Origin: Aphelocoma coerulescens
Lineage: Eukaryota; Chordata; Aves; Passeriformes; Corvidae
Assembly (NCBI RefSeq): GCF_041296385.1
Contig: NW_027183949.1
Span: forward strand, 966,501 to 1,030,500
Direction of reading: 5' to 3'
DNA length: 64,000 bases
Positions 22,780 to 33,244 of the stretch are shown here, piece by piece (the stretch's first letter is position 1; each line of letters begins with the position of its first letter). Under the pieces are notes generated by a model. The model was not told the origin of the DNA, did not search any database, and saw nothing but the letters and a program-made list of their open reading frames with translations. A program made the position numbers and the translations under genes.

Positions 22780-22955
22780 ACAAAGGCCCCTCGGTTCTTT
22801 GGGGCCCAGCAGTGCCACAGTGGCCCCTTGGCTCCATGGAACGCCACAGGGTCACAATGGTTCCCTTGGTGCCACCAGCCCTGCAGGGTCACAACGGCCC
22901 CTGGGTTCCACGAGGCCACGCAGGGTCACAGTGGTCTCCAGAGGAAGGGCAGCAC
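22780..22955. repeat. 38-bp minisatellite, short array
   Basis: About five units of the type CCCTTGGTTCCATGAGGCC..CAGGGTCACAATGG, the reverse complement of the long array at 43.7-45.7 kb. Confidence 0.75.
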
Positions 22956-23029
22956 CGAGCCCCAGGGTTTCAGGGGCAGATGAGACACAGCCACCAGAGG
23001 CCAAGGCCAGCCACATCTGTCTGTCCTGG

Positions 23030-24560
23030 CAGGTTTGTCTGGGAGCAGCCCTTGGATATTGGGAATTTGGGAGGTGGAACCCCAATTTTGGCCATTTGTG
23101 CCTGGATAAGCAGGACGAGTCTTTTCCATAAAAAAGGAAGCACAGAGCCCAAGTGTTGGTGCGACCCAGCCGCCTTCGGGGCTGGGGCAGCGTGATGCCA
23201 ATCAATCCCAGCCCCTCCCCTGGATCGAGTTCCCCGAAGAGGCCAACTCAGAGGTCGATGGGTGGCTCAGAAGCCTAAGCTGCACCCCCTGGGCGGTGCC
23301 CGGGTCCAAGCTGCCTCCCCCGGTTCGGGAAAATTCTCGGTTACTCGGTTGTTCATTGGTTCTGTTATACCTCCCGCCTCTCGATTTACCCCAGTGGTTC
23401 TTGTTAAATTGTGTCCTCCCCCTGGCTTGTAACTCATTGCTTGTTTTCCCCTTTCACCGGGGTTTTCAAATTCCCTATAAAACTGAGGACAAGCCTCGGG
23501 AAGAGCCATCTCATTCCCATGCCATCAGTGCGATCAATCCCATCACATTAAACCTGCTGGAAGCCAGACCTGAACAGCCTCTCTCTTCCTCTGTCTCCGA
23601 GCTAACGTGAGCCAATCCCGTCGGCTCCTGCCGTGTTCCCTCTGCCGAGAAGCCAGCTAGCTAGCCCAGCCAGCAGCACTTTTCCTGATGCCAAAGTCGC
23701 TTCAGCGACACGCAGAAGTAACGCAGCTGGACTGACTCTGACCTGGGGCACGCCAGAGTTTGTGCCTCGAGCACCCAAACACTGCGTTACCCCAGGGTTT
23801 GGAAGGTGGGTGAGATCTGGCCCTCAGGAGGCCAAGCCAGCCAGACTTGATGGTAATGGCAGCTTTTGTCTGGGAGCAGCCCTTGGATGTCTGGGATTTG
23901 GGAGGTGGAATCCCAGTTTTGGCCATGGGCACCTTGTCGAGAAGGATGGGTTTTTTCCACATGAAACAAAAGCAAAAAGTCCAACTGTTTTGGAAGAAGA
24001 TGAGAGGTGGCCACCATGGGCAAGGGCAGCCAGACCTGTCTCTCCTGGCAGCTTTTGTCTTGGAACAAATATGGAATTTTGGAGGTGGATTCTCAGTATT
24101 GGCCATGGGCACCTGGACATGAAAGATGTTTAATTCCACAGGAACAAAACCACAAAGCCCCAGTGTTCCAAAGGCAGATGAGGGGTGGTCCCTGGGAGGC
24201 CAAGCCAGGCAGAGCTGTCTGTCCTGGAAGGTTTCACCTGGGAAAAATCCTTGGATGTACAGAATTTTGGAAGTGGAAACCCAATTTTGACCACAGGCAC
24301 CTGGACAGGAAGGACGGTTCTTTTCCAATGTCGGGAAAGGGTGGAGCACCAATGTTTTGAAGGCAGATGAGAGGTGGCCCCCAGGAGGCCAAGGCCAGCC
24401 AGACCCGTCTGTCCTGGCAGCTTTCATCACAGAGCAATCCTTTGATAGACGGAATTTGGGAGGCAGAATCTCAATTTAGGCCATGGGTGCCTGGAGGAGA
24501 AGGACAGTTCTGTTCCATAGGAAGGAAAGCACGGAGCCCCAGCACTCCAGGGCAGGTGAG
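23030..24560. repeat. About 180-bp tandem repeat units
   Basis: Units starting near 23033, 23869, 24057, 24236 and 24419 share TCTGGGAGCAGCCCTTGGAT, GGAATTTGGGAGGTGGAA, ATTTTGGCCATGGGCACCTGG and GGCAGATGAGAGGTGG. Spacing is 179-188 bases except where an LTR-like block interrupts at 23165-23765. Inverted relatives lie at 45770-46560. Confidence 0.8.
23165..23765 (+). repeat. Probable solo LTR inserted in the 180-bp repeats
   Basis: A block unlike the repeats on either side, with CCCTATAAAACTGAGG (TATA at 23476) and CACATTAAACC (ATTAAA at 23547) in U3-R spacing. No internal ERV sequence follows. The boundaries are estimates. Confidence 0.45.
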
Positions 24561-24599
24561 AAGCAGCTCTCGCCATGCCGAGGTCAGCCAGAGCTGCCA

Positions 24600-24845
24600 G
24601 GCGGCCCCAGGAGCCCAAGGCAGCCAGAGCTGTTCCATGTTCCCTTGGTTCCATGAGTCCCCTCAGTGTCACAAAGGTGTCCTTGGTTCCACGGGGCCCA
24701 GCAGTGACACAATGGACTCCATGATTCCATGAGGACCTGCAGGAGCACCATGGTCTCCTTGGATCCACGGGGCCTCTCAGAATCACACCGGCCCCTTGGT
24801 CCATGGGGCCCAGCAGTGCCCCGATGATCCCCTCGGATCCAATCC
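24600..24845. repeat. 38-bp minisatellite, short array
   Basis: Units such as CCTTGGTTCCATGAGTCCCCTCAGTGTCACAAAGG recur about every 38 bases, in the same orientation as 22780-22955. Confidence 0.75.
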
Positions 24846-24849
24846 CACA

Positions 24850-25610
24850 ATTACAGGGCTCCCAAGCAAAAATGCAGGAAAGGGAGTAACAGTTCTTCAC
24901 TACAAGAAGTAAACAAGGCTGAGGGAGGAGAATGAACCCACCAGAAAGCCACGCCCAGAGCTGTCCTGAAAATCAGCCCTGGCTGGAGTCGGGCTGGGGG
25001 AGGCCCCAGCCCCCAGACCCATTTGCTGAGGCCAGGTTTGCATCCCCATCCCCCACCCAAGGGGGCAGGAGGAGTTTTGGGGGTGGGGGGTAACCCCTGC
25101 TCAGGGGGAGTGAACACCACCCCCCTTACCCAGACTGGCTCAGGTGTGAGACCCCCAGCCCGGGAAGGCCACACACACAGGGGACAGTGTCACACTCGCC
25201 CCTCCCCAGGGGAGGTCTCTGTCCCTGTCACTCCCTTGCTCTCCCCCCTTTTCTCTCTCACAGGCTGGGGGCTTTGCCAAATGGGAGATTCATTTTTCTC
25301 TTCCTCCCTGCCACCTTTGTGACAGCTGCACAGAGTTTTCCTTCCTTTCAATCATCTGAAATGGGCCGAATTGTCACTTTTCTTTTACAGGAACCTGCAG
25401 CAGCTGAGCTGGAGCTGTGTGGGAACCGCTGGAACTTTGAATTGCCACCATCACTGCTTGTGCTGTCGGTTCATTCATGGTTGGGGCTTGTTTGCGTTTT
25501 CACCACAAGTGACTTGTGGGAAGAGCAAACATTGCTCAAAGCATTTTGTGTAGAGTTAAGTTTGATTTCTGCCAGGTTTATTTGGTCTGGTGCCAAGAGG
25601 ATGCTGGGGA
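24850..25610. other. No gene recognised
   Basis: GC-rich first half with G runs, then ordinary sequence. A short pyrimidine tract ending TTTTACAG near 25390 resembles an acceptor, but no supported exon follows. Confidence 0.35.
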
Positions 25611-25614
25611 GGGG

Positions 25615-25915
25615 CTTGGGGGGGTTGTTGCTGTCCCTCTCACCCCAGGGCATTCCTGAGGGGTTGTCCCTGTCCCTCTCACCCCAGGGGATGCTCAGGG
25701 GTCTCTGTCCCCCTCGCCCTGGGGGATGCTCAGGGGTCTCCATCCCTCTCACCCCAGGGAATGCTTGTGCAGGGCTGGGGACCAGGGGCTCTGTGTCCCT
25801 CTCACCACTGAGTGTGCTCGGGGGGTCGGGGGCTCTCCGACCTTCTCACACCTGGGGAGGCCGGGGGGGTCTCTGTCCCTCTCACCCCTGGTGTGACCCC
25901 GCCCAAGCATCATCG
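25615..25915. repeat. CTGTCCCTCTCACCCCAGGG minisatellite
   Basis: Units of about 45 bases: TCTGTCCCTCTCACCCCAGGGGATGCTCAGGGG, repeated about six times. Inverted words (GGTGAGAGGGACAGAGAC) follow to about 26030. Confidence 0.75.
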
Positions 25916-26124
25916 GGGTGAGAGGGACAGAGACACCCCCAAACCCCCACAAGCACCTCCCGAGGATCCCAAGGGGAGAAGGACACAGACCCTCACTGGG
26001 CACCAAGTGGGGTGAGAGGGACAGAGACAGTCTCCATCCTCCTCTGCTAAATATCACCCTGAACCCAAAATTCCCCCCACATACCAGTAAAATGTTGAGA
26101 CTTTAGATGTCTCTGATCAATTTC

Positions 26125-26130
26125 TTTATT
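26125..26130 (-). terminator. Putative polyadenylation signal downstream of the zinc-finger relic
   Basis: AATAAA on the minus strand, about 95 bases after the end of the last finger. Confidence 0.35.
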
Positions 26131-26224
26131 TTTACCCCAATTTTGGGTGTTTTTAAGGGACAAATATGGATCAAAAGAAAATTAGGGCCAAAGCAAAAGG
26201 ACCATCAGTCAGGTGTCTTCCCAA

Positions 26225-26815
26225 TGGGGATCACCAGGAATGTGGATCACCAGGGCTCTTCCCGATGTGGGTCCTCTGCTGGGGGATGAAGTTGGAGCAG
26301 AGGACAAAGCTCTTGCCACAGTCAGGGCACTCGCAGGGCTTCCCTTACTGGTGGCTCTGTTGGTGTGGGGTCAAGTGTGAGCTCCTGGAGAAGCTCTTCC
26401 CACACTGGGGACACTCGCAGGGCCTCTCCCCGGTGTGGATGTGCCGGTGGGTGATGAGGGTGGAGTTGTACTTGAAGCCTTTTGTGTAGTCAGGGCAGCA
26501 GAAGGAGCACTCCTCTGTGTGCCTGCGCTGGTGCCCGAGGAGACTGGAGTTCTTCCCACCCTCAGGACACTCGCAGGGCCTCTCCCCAGTGTGGATCCTC
26601 TTGTGGCAGAGCAGGCTGGAGCTCCAGCTGAAGCTCTTCTCACATTCCAAGCACTTGTTGGGCTTCTCTCTGCCATGAAGCTGCTCATGAAGCACCAGCT
26701 CTGAGCTCTGGCTGGATCTGCAGCTGCCTTCCCAGCACAGGCTGGGTCTTTCCTCCTCAGAGCACCCTGGGCTGGGTTTGGAGCCCCCCCAGTCACTTCC
26801 CAGCCCCTTCCCAGC
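26225..26815 (-). pseudogene. C2H2 zinc-finger exon, decayed
   Basis: Minus-strand fragment of a multi-finger C2H2 protein (nuclear DNA-binding family, multicopy in passerines). It runs from [15 protein letters not shown] through about six finger units. Intact Cys2His2 spacing is seen in the KCLECEKSF finger and the [14 protein letters not shown] finger, joined by HTGERP linkers. One finger has lost its second Cys and three residues (CPEGGK), another has Tyr for Cys (CPDYTK). A TAA at 26345-26347 sits in the linker before the last finger ([10 protein letters not shown]), which itself has Gln for the first His. The upstream basic and acidic leader usual in the family is absent. Probably a pseudogene. 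Confidence 0.75.
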
Positions 26816-26829
26816 CCCGGCTGAGTTGA

Positions 26830-27220
26830 AGCCCTGTGTGCCTCTGTGCTGTGCCCGGGCTGGCTGCAGGCAGTGGCCCAGCCCTGCTGGGCTGTGCCCA
26901 GGAGCTGCTCCTGGCCAGAGCTGTCTCTCTGCAGCGCTGCCGCTTGCCAGGAGCTGCCTCTGTGCCAGGAGCCCGGCCCAGCTCAGCAGCACAGACACAG
27001 CACAAGGACTGTAATGATCCTCTTGGGGCTTTGGTGCTGAGGCCCTGAACATCAGTCCCTGACAGGGACTGGCACAAACCTCTCGAGAATTCAAGTCAGA
27101 ATTGAATTTCAAAGTTTCTGGAAGTTTTCATGGGTCCCAGTGAGGACACGGCTGAGAAAGTGTCCCCAGGCTGCAGTCAGAGCAGAGAACTGGAGGCAGG
27201 GATGACAGGGGGGACCAAGT
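26830..27220. repeat. Dispersed repeat copy 2 (paired with 21800-22190)
   Basis: Collinear with 21800-22190. It lies directly upstream of the zinc-finger exon on the minus strand, so it may be the intron or leader of that gene family. Confidence 0.6.
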
Positions 27221-27479
27221 CTTGGTGCCCTGGGGCACAGCAGCATCTGTGCCACCAAGGGCTGTGAGGAGACACCTTGTGCTGAGGCCCTGGGGCCTCC
27301 TGGCACAGCCCCAGCAAGGCTGGGCACTGTCAGCCCCTTGTCCTGCCCTCAGCATCCCCCCACATCCCAGTGGCCTCAGGGCTGGAAGGAGTCCCTGGGG
27401 AGCCTTGGTCAGGAATGGCCCTGGGGGGCTCCTGAATGCTCCCAGGGACTGTAGGGTTTTCAAAGGACTTTGGCTTTTG

Positions 27480-27965
27480 CCTGGGAGTCCCTGAGAGCTT
27501 TGTGCAATCCTGGCCTCCAATTATCTGCTCTAATGAGTCCCTGGAGATTCTTTATCAGTAACAACACTCAGTGGGGCTCATTAATGCTTCAGGGTACTCA
27601 GGGTTAATTTAAGTACTTCTTTTTGACACTGACTCTCAGAGAGGTTTGTGCAATCATGGCCTCCAATTATCTCCAATTACTTTAACAGTCCCTTGAGAGC
27701 TTTGCATTGACACTCAGTGGGGCTCATTAATGCTTTGAGATACTCAAGGTTTTTAAGGTACTTTGGATTTTTCCTTCCCACACTGAGGCTCTGAGAGGTT
27801 TTTGGGCAATCCTGGCTTCCAGTTCTCTCCTCCAAGGAGTCCCTGAGGAGCCTGTGTTGGGGATGGACCTCAGTGGGACCCATCAATGCTTTGAGACACT
27901 TTGGGTGTTTCTTCTGCCTTGGACTCCTGGAAAGGTTTGTGCAATCTCCTCTCAGGCCCTGAGCT
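27480..27965. repeat. About 150-bp degenerate tandem repeat, about four units
   Basis: GAGAGGTTTGTGCAATC(C/A)TGGCCTCCAATTATC recurs near 27489, 27634, 27785 and 27920, each followed by CAGTGGGGCTCATTAATGCTT(T/C). Confidence 0.65.
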
Positions 27966-28920
27966 TCAAGGGCTCAGCCCCAAATGCACCACGGGGCTCA
28001 TTAGGATCAAGCAAGTGCTGACAAACCCTGGCTCTGCCTTGATTTCCCTCTGGCCTGGTGCAGTTCATTAGGAAGGTTTCCTTCTCCAGTTATGGAGAAA
28101 TATTTCAAAGAGCTTCTAAGAAATACTCATTCCTATTTGAAGGGGTGTATTTTATTGCTGTTCTCTTTAGAGAAGAGATGATTGCAGCATTCTGTGACTG
28201 ATACTGATGCAGGGTCTCTCCTCAGGAGGTCTGGCCTGGTCACAGAAGCTGTGCCTTGAGGTCTGACCCCGTGTGCACAACCCTGCTCCACATTCCCAAG
28301 CCCATCCTGTCTCTCCTCACTCACCTGGGACCTGCTTTGCTCAGAGAACTGGCTGCACTCAGCCAAAGGGGGTTCTTGGGGTTGTTTTGAAGCAATCTGA
28401 AACTCCTGAGTTTCCTTATTGAAAACAGACACCCTCCTCCAGTGTGTGCCAAGCCCCAGTGAAAGGGTTAAAATCATTGTACTTGGGCATCCTTGGGCAA
28501 GAATAAAATACACTGTAACCAACGTAGAAGCCAGCTGAACAACCTGGCAAGAGATAGAGAACAAAGCTGGCAGAAATGAGGAACAAAGCTGCTGAAAGCA
28601 GGGAAGAAACTGCTGAAACAGCTGCCAAGAGACTGCGCATGCTGAGAGGAGAAAGGTGAAAAGTGCAGAGCGAGGAAGACATTCAGCCTTCATCAAATGC
28701 CCACCGAGCCTTCCTGAGCGTGACCACCAGGGAGCCCTGGGCCTGCGCCCCGCGTGTGCTGCTGATAATAACGAGTTCTGAGAAATGGTTTGCACAACCA
28801 CACCTTTTCTAGGGAAAACAATGAATATGCATGAAATGGAACCACATCTTGTAATCTGCCGTGTGCCTGGGGTGGGTGTTTGGAGGAGCGATCCCTGCAT
28901 ATAGGAGAAAGTTTCACGAA
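27966..28920. other. No gene recognised
   Basis: A 255-codon minus-strand open frame (28133-28900) has no motif or splice support. The A-rich plus-strand wording (GAACAAAGCTGCTGAAAGCAG...) and an ATATGCATGAAATGG block suggest an old LTR-type repeat. Confidence 0.35.
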
Positions 28921-28924
28921 GGAT

Positions 28925-29510
28925 GTCTGGACTTCAGGCGCTCTCTTGAAAGCTGTTTATTGCATAGGTGAAGTTACAGCAGCTCAGGGAGTGGGTATTC
29001 AGAGCCAGCCCTACAGATGCCAGCTCCAGCTGTAGGCATACCTGAAGCCACTTTCTGTTCAAGTTACAAAGCATTTTATACTTTTCTTTGCAGAGTATCT
29101 TAACACATAACAACCAATAAGCACCATACACAATTCCTTCACATTTGCCTAAAGCCTATCATAACTACTACCATCACCATATTATAGTCATTATTATCCA
29201 ATCACAAGAGTAAGTAAGTTACAATTTAAGCTTACAGTGGAAAATTCTCAGCCCTTTCTTCTTCTTGCTACATCAACATTTCTTGTTTGCCTGCCATATC
29301 TCTCTTTTTGGTAAAGACATGTTTTCTATTTACTTATGCTCTTCTTGAGACTTACTTACTTGGTGAAAAACAGGTCTTTGTTTGTAGTCACATATCTTTG
29401 TCCTACTCCTAAAAATCTCCTTCCAACTCATCTCCAACCTTTGCCTTCTCAGTTACTCATCGATCACTGTTTCAGCAAAACATCTTTTACTCTGTTATAA
29501 ACATATAATA
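28925..29510 (-). repeat. Probable LTR fragment, minus strand
   Basis: On the minus strand GTATAAAATGC near 29073 is followed by CAATAAACAGC near 28955, with an AT-rich U3-like region above. No partner LTR was found. Confidence 0.35.
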
Positions 29511-29550
29511 TATTGGCTTCTCGCAAAGTATAAAGGTAGATATTATATAA

Positions 29551-30357
29551 TGTTAGAAATGCTTTTTGCTGTGTGGATGTAGTTTTCTCTCTTTTTAGCA
29601 AGAATGTTAGCAAGTGTGATCAAGTAAGATAACCTCCAAGCAAACAGAGGATGAGGCCCAAGGAGCTGCTAATCAACACTTTGTCCAGGGAACAAAAGGG
29701 CCCAAAGGCTGCTCCGCCGGGAGAACAGCGGCCAGGAGAGTCCAAGAGCCGCTATCACCACTCTGCCCGGAGAGACGAAGAGGCCCAAAGCTGCAATCAG
29801 CCCTGACTGTCTGGAGAATTAAGAGATCCCCCCTACCATCGACTCTTGCCTAGCGGGCCCAACCCCAAGAATCAAAAGAAATAAAACCACAAGGCAGAAG
29901 ACTACGCCTGCTCTAAAAAGGCGGAACCAAGGAGTGGCCATGCAGAACAGCTCCAGGAAAAGTTTGAATATGCATAGAGAACAGACAGTAAAAATGGTAT
30001 AAAAAGGACTCACCTCTGGCATCAGGTGTGCTCTTGGCAGAGCGCCAAGGCAGCCGGCTGTTACCCCTTTGCTTTATTTTATGTGTCTCTTATTGTCTTT
30101 ATATTAAACCCTTTAAATTCTCACAGGAGAGTGAACCTCGTTTTTCACAACTCTATACCCAAAACTTGCTTCCATTTCTACCTCATACCAGTTTCTACAT
30201 TCACAAATCTTTCTGCCAAGCCTACATACCTGTGAAACTTTCTTACCAAACTTTCATCCTCCCCAACACCCGCACGCCCAGCGCGCTGAATAAAGCAAAC
30301 ACCCGCTTCTTGGACTTTGTCTGGGAAGTGTCTCTTGGCCCGGTTTGGGGCGAATCA
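29551..30357 (+). repeat. Probable solo LTR, plus strand
   Basis: Starts TGTTAGAAATGC and ends GGGCGAATCA (TG...CA). GGTATAAAAAGG lies near 29998, ATTAAA near 30104 and GAATAAAGC near 30290. It encodes no ERV protein. Confidence 0.45.
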
Positions 30358-30499
30358 TAGAGCTGCCAGAGGGGCCTTTTTGGCTCAGCTGAGAGCAGTC
30401 CTGCTGCAAGGCTGTCCTCGAGCTGCTTGGGCTGCACATGTGCCCAGGGAATGCTCATTGCTTGCAGTCTCAGGCGCTGTGGGTGTGCAGGTGTAACTA

Positions 30500-31345
30500 C
30501 TGCAGGAGGGAACAGCTCTGCTGGGGGGAGTTCTCTTTTTCTTGGTGGTTTTTCTGTTGAATGAACGTTCCCTGCCAGCTCTTCCCTGCAGAGCTCTGTA
30601 GCTGTATGTGCCACTTGTCTGTGGCACTGTGGCTCAGGAGGTGGCCAAGGGGAGCTTGGCCGAGGTGTGGGCAGAGGAATGGCCATCAGGCCAGGCTGGG
30701 GGGTCAGCGGCCGGTCAGTTGCGTTGGGTGGCCGCGGCTCTGGACGCTTGTGTGGGAGCGTGTGCAGGGCTGGAAGGCTGGGGCTGCCGCCGCTGTGTCG
30801 CAGAGCCGGGAAGGCCGGGGCTGGCCCGGCCCTGGCCCGGCCCCGCCAGTTCTGCCAGCTGCCGGCGGGGACACAAAGGGCAGCTCCGAGCTGCGGCCGC
30901 TGCGCTGCGGCCGCACAAACGCAGCGCCCGCAGAGCTCCAGGGCAAGGTGCTGGCCCTGGCTCGGGGCTGGGCCGGGGCCAGCGGCAGAAAATCAACTTG
31001 CAGCTCGGGCCCCGCAGCAGGGAGGAGCAGCAATTGCTGGGGGAGAGAGACTCTTGCCAAGGGCCTGCGGGGCCGGGCCCCAGGGATCGGCTTCCCGCTG
31101 CCCGAGGGCAGGCTGAGATGGGATGTGGGGCAGCAATGGTTCCCTGGCAGGGCGCTCAGGGCCTGGCACAGGCTGGCCCGAGAAGCTGCGGCTGCCCCCG
31201 CATCCCTGCAAGTGTCCCAGGCCGGCTCGGCCATTGGGGCTTCCTGCCCAGGAGGGCTGGGCTGGGCTGGGCTGGGGCTGCTGAGGGCGGGATGGGCTCT
31301 GGCTGAGCCAGCTGAAGGCTGCGCATGATGAGGCCGGGGGGACCC
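30500..31345. other. GC-rich, CpG-containing block without a recognised gene
   Basis: Dense GGCCGG, GCTGCGGCC and CCCGGCC words with long overlapping open frames on both strands (typical for high GC). It could be a CpG island, but no first exon or supported start was found. Confidence 0.35.
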
Positions 31346-31794
31346 CGTTGCTGAGTGGGTTCTGGGGTATCCCACATTCCCCAAGGGATTTTAGGGTATG
31401 TCCCATTCCTGAGGCATTTTTGGGGTGCCCCCCAATGCTTAGGGAGGGGTTCTGAGAGGGGGGCTCTGGTGCTTGGAAGGGGGAGCTATTGTCAGGGAGC
31501 CGGGGAGCCCATTTTGGGAAGGATGCTGCTGTTTCTGGCAATGTTGAGAGGTTCTGAATGGGCTGTGGGGCCCTGGCTCTCATTTTGGGACTTGAGGTGA
31601 GCCCATGGGCACAGCAAGGGCTGAGGAGAGGTTCCAAGCTCCCATTTGGGATGGAGGGATTGAGCGGGTGCCTCCAATAAACTCAATCCCAGCCCCAATG
31701 TGTCGATGGCAGCCCCAAATGGCTCGATCCGTCAGCCCCAAGGCCTGGCTGTGGGGAGTCAGGAGCCACAGAAGGGGAATTGGTGTCCAGGAGG

Positions 31795-31975
31795 GATGGG
31801 ATGGGATGGGATGGGATGGGATGGGATGGGATGGGATGGGATGGGATGGGATGGGATGGGATGGGATGGGATGGAGTGGGATAGGATGGGATGGGATGGG
31901 ATGGGATGGGATGGGATGGGATGGGATGGGATGGGATGGGATGGGATGGGATGGGATGGGATGGGATGGGGGTGG
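31795..31975. repeat. (ATGGG)n pentanucleotide satellite
   Basis: More than 30 tandem GGGAT/ATGGG units with a few substitutions (ATGGAGTGGGATAGG near 31873). Confidence 0.95.
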
Positions 31976-32277
31976 CATCGTGGGGGTGGGATGAAGTTTG
32001 GGATGGGATGGGGTGGGGTTTGGGCACTTGGAGTTGGGCACTCCAGGGAGGGAAAGCAGGAACCACTTCTTGGGAGGCTCCTGCTGCTTTTTGACAATTT
32101 TGGGGCCTCTAAGTGGCTTCTGGGAGTTTGCAGTGAATTTGGGGAAGGTGCCATAAACCCCCCGCAATTTGGGCACCTGAGGTGAAGTCCCAACATTTTG
32201 GGAGGGTGAGGGAACCCCAATTGGGAGGGGATCCTGCTGCTTTGCACCCCTTCAATGGGGTGAGAAATGGTTTGTGA

Positions 32278-33244
32278 GGGAAGGAAGGAAGGAAAGAATT
32301 TAGAAGGAAGGAATTCGGAAGGAAGGAATTCGGAAGGAAGGAAGGAATTTGGAAGGAATTCGGAAGGAATTCGGAAGGAAGGAATTCGGAAGGAAGGAAG
32401 GAATTCGGAAGGAAGGAATTCGGAAGGAATTTGGAAGGAAGGAATTCGGAAGGAATTCGGAAGGAAGGAAGGAAGGAAGGAAGGAAGGAAGGAAGGAAGG
32501 AAGGAAGGAAGGAAGGAAGGAAGAAAGGAAGGAATTCGGAAGGAATTCGGAAGGAAGAAAGGAAGGAATTCGGAAGGAATTCGGAAGGAAGGAAGGAATT
32601 CGGAAGGAAGGAATTCGGAAGGAAGGAAGGAAGGAAGGAAGGAAGGAAGGAAGGAAGGAAGGAAGGAAGGAAGGAAGGAAGGAAGGAAGGAAGGAAGGAA
32701 GGAATTTGGAAGGAATTCAGAAGGAAGGAAGGAAGGAAGGAATTCGGAAGGAATTCGGAAGGAATTCGGAAGGAATTCGGAAGGAAGGAAGGAAGGAAGG
32801 AAGGAAGGAAGGAAGGAAGGAAGGAAGGAAGGAAGGAAGGAAGGAAGGAAGGAAGGAAGGAAGGAAGGAAGGAAGGAAGGAAGGAAGGAATGTGGAAGGA
32901 AGGAATTCGGAAGGAAGGAATTCGGAAGGAAGGAATTCGGAAGGAATTCGGAAGGAAGGAAGGAATTCGGAAGGAAGGAAGGAAGGAATTCGGAAGGAAG
33001 GAATTCGGAAGGAAGGAAGGAAGGAACGAAGGAAGGAAGGAATTCGGAAGGAAGGAATTCGGAAGGAAGGAATTCGGAAGGAAGGAATTCGGAAGGAAGG
33101 AATTCGGAAGGAAGGAAGGAAGGAATTCGGAAGGAAGGAAGGAAGGAATTCGGAAGGAAGGAAGGAAGGAAGGAAGGAAGGAAGGAAGGAAGGAAGGAAG
33201 GAAGGAAGGAAGGAAGGAAGGAAGGAAGGAAGGAAGGAAGGAAG
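32278..33244. repeat. (GGAA)n satellite with regular GGAATTC insertions
   Basis: About 970 bases of GGAAGGAA broken by GGAATTCGGAA words, giving dozens of EcoRI sites. Pure GGAA runs occupy 32458-32520, 32625-32700, 32780-32890 and 33140-33244. All six frames stay open by composition, so the long Phe-Leu-Pro-Ser and Lys-Glu-Gly-Arg frames are not genes. Confidence 0.95.

Noticed and set aside
28133..28900. 255-codon minus-strand frame
   Set aside because: No recognisable domain, no splice sites in agreement, and repeat-like neighbours.
30561..31384. Open frames of 226-255 codons on both strands in the GC-rich block
   Set aside because: High GC removes stop codons in all frames; frames overlap on both strands and show no motif.
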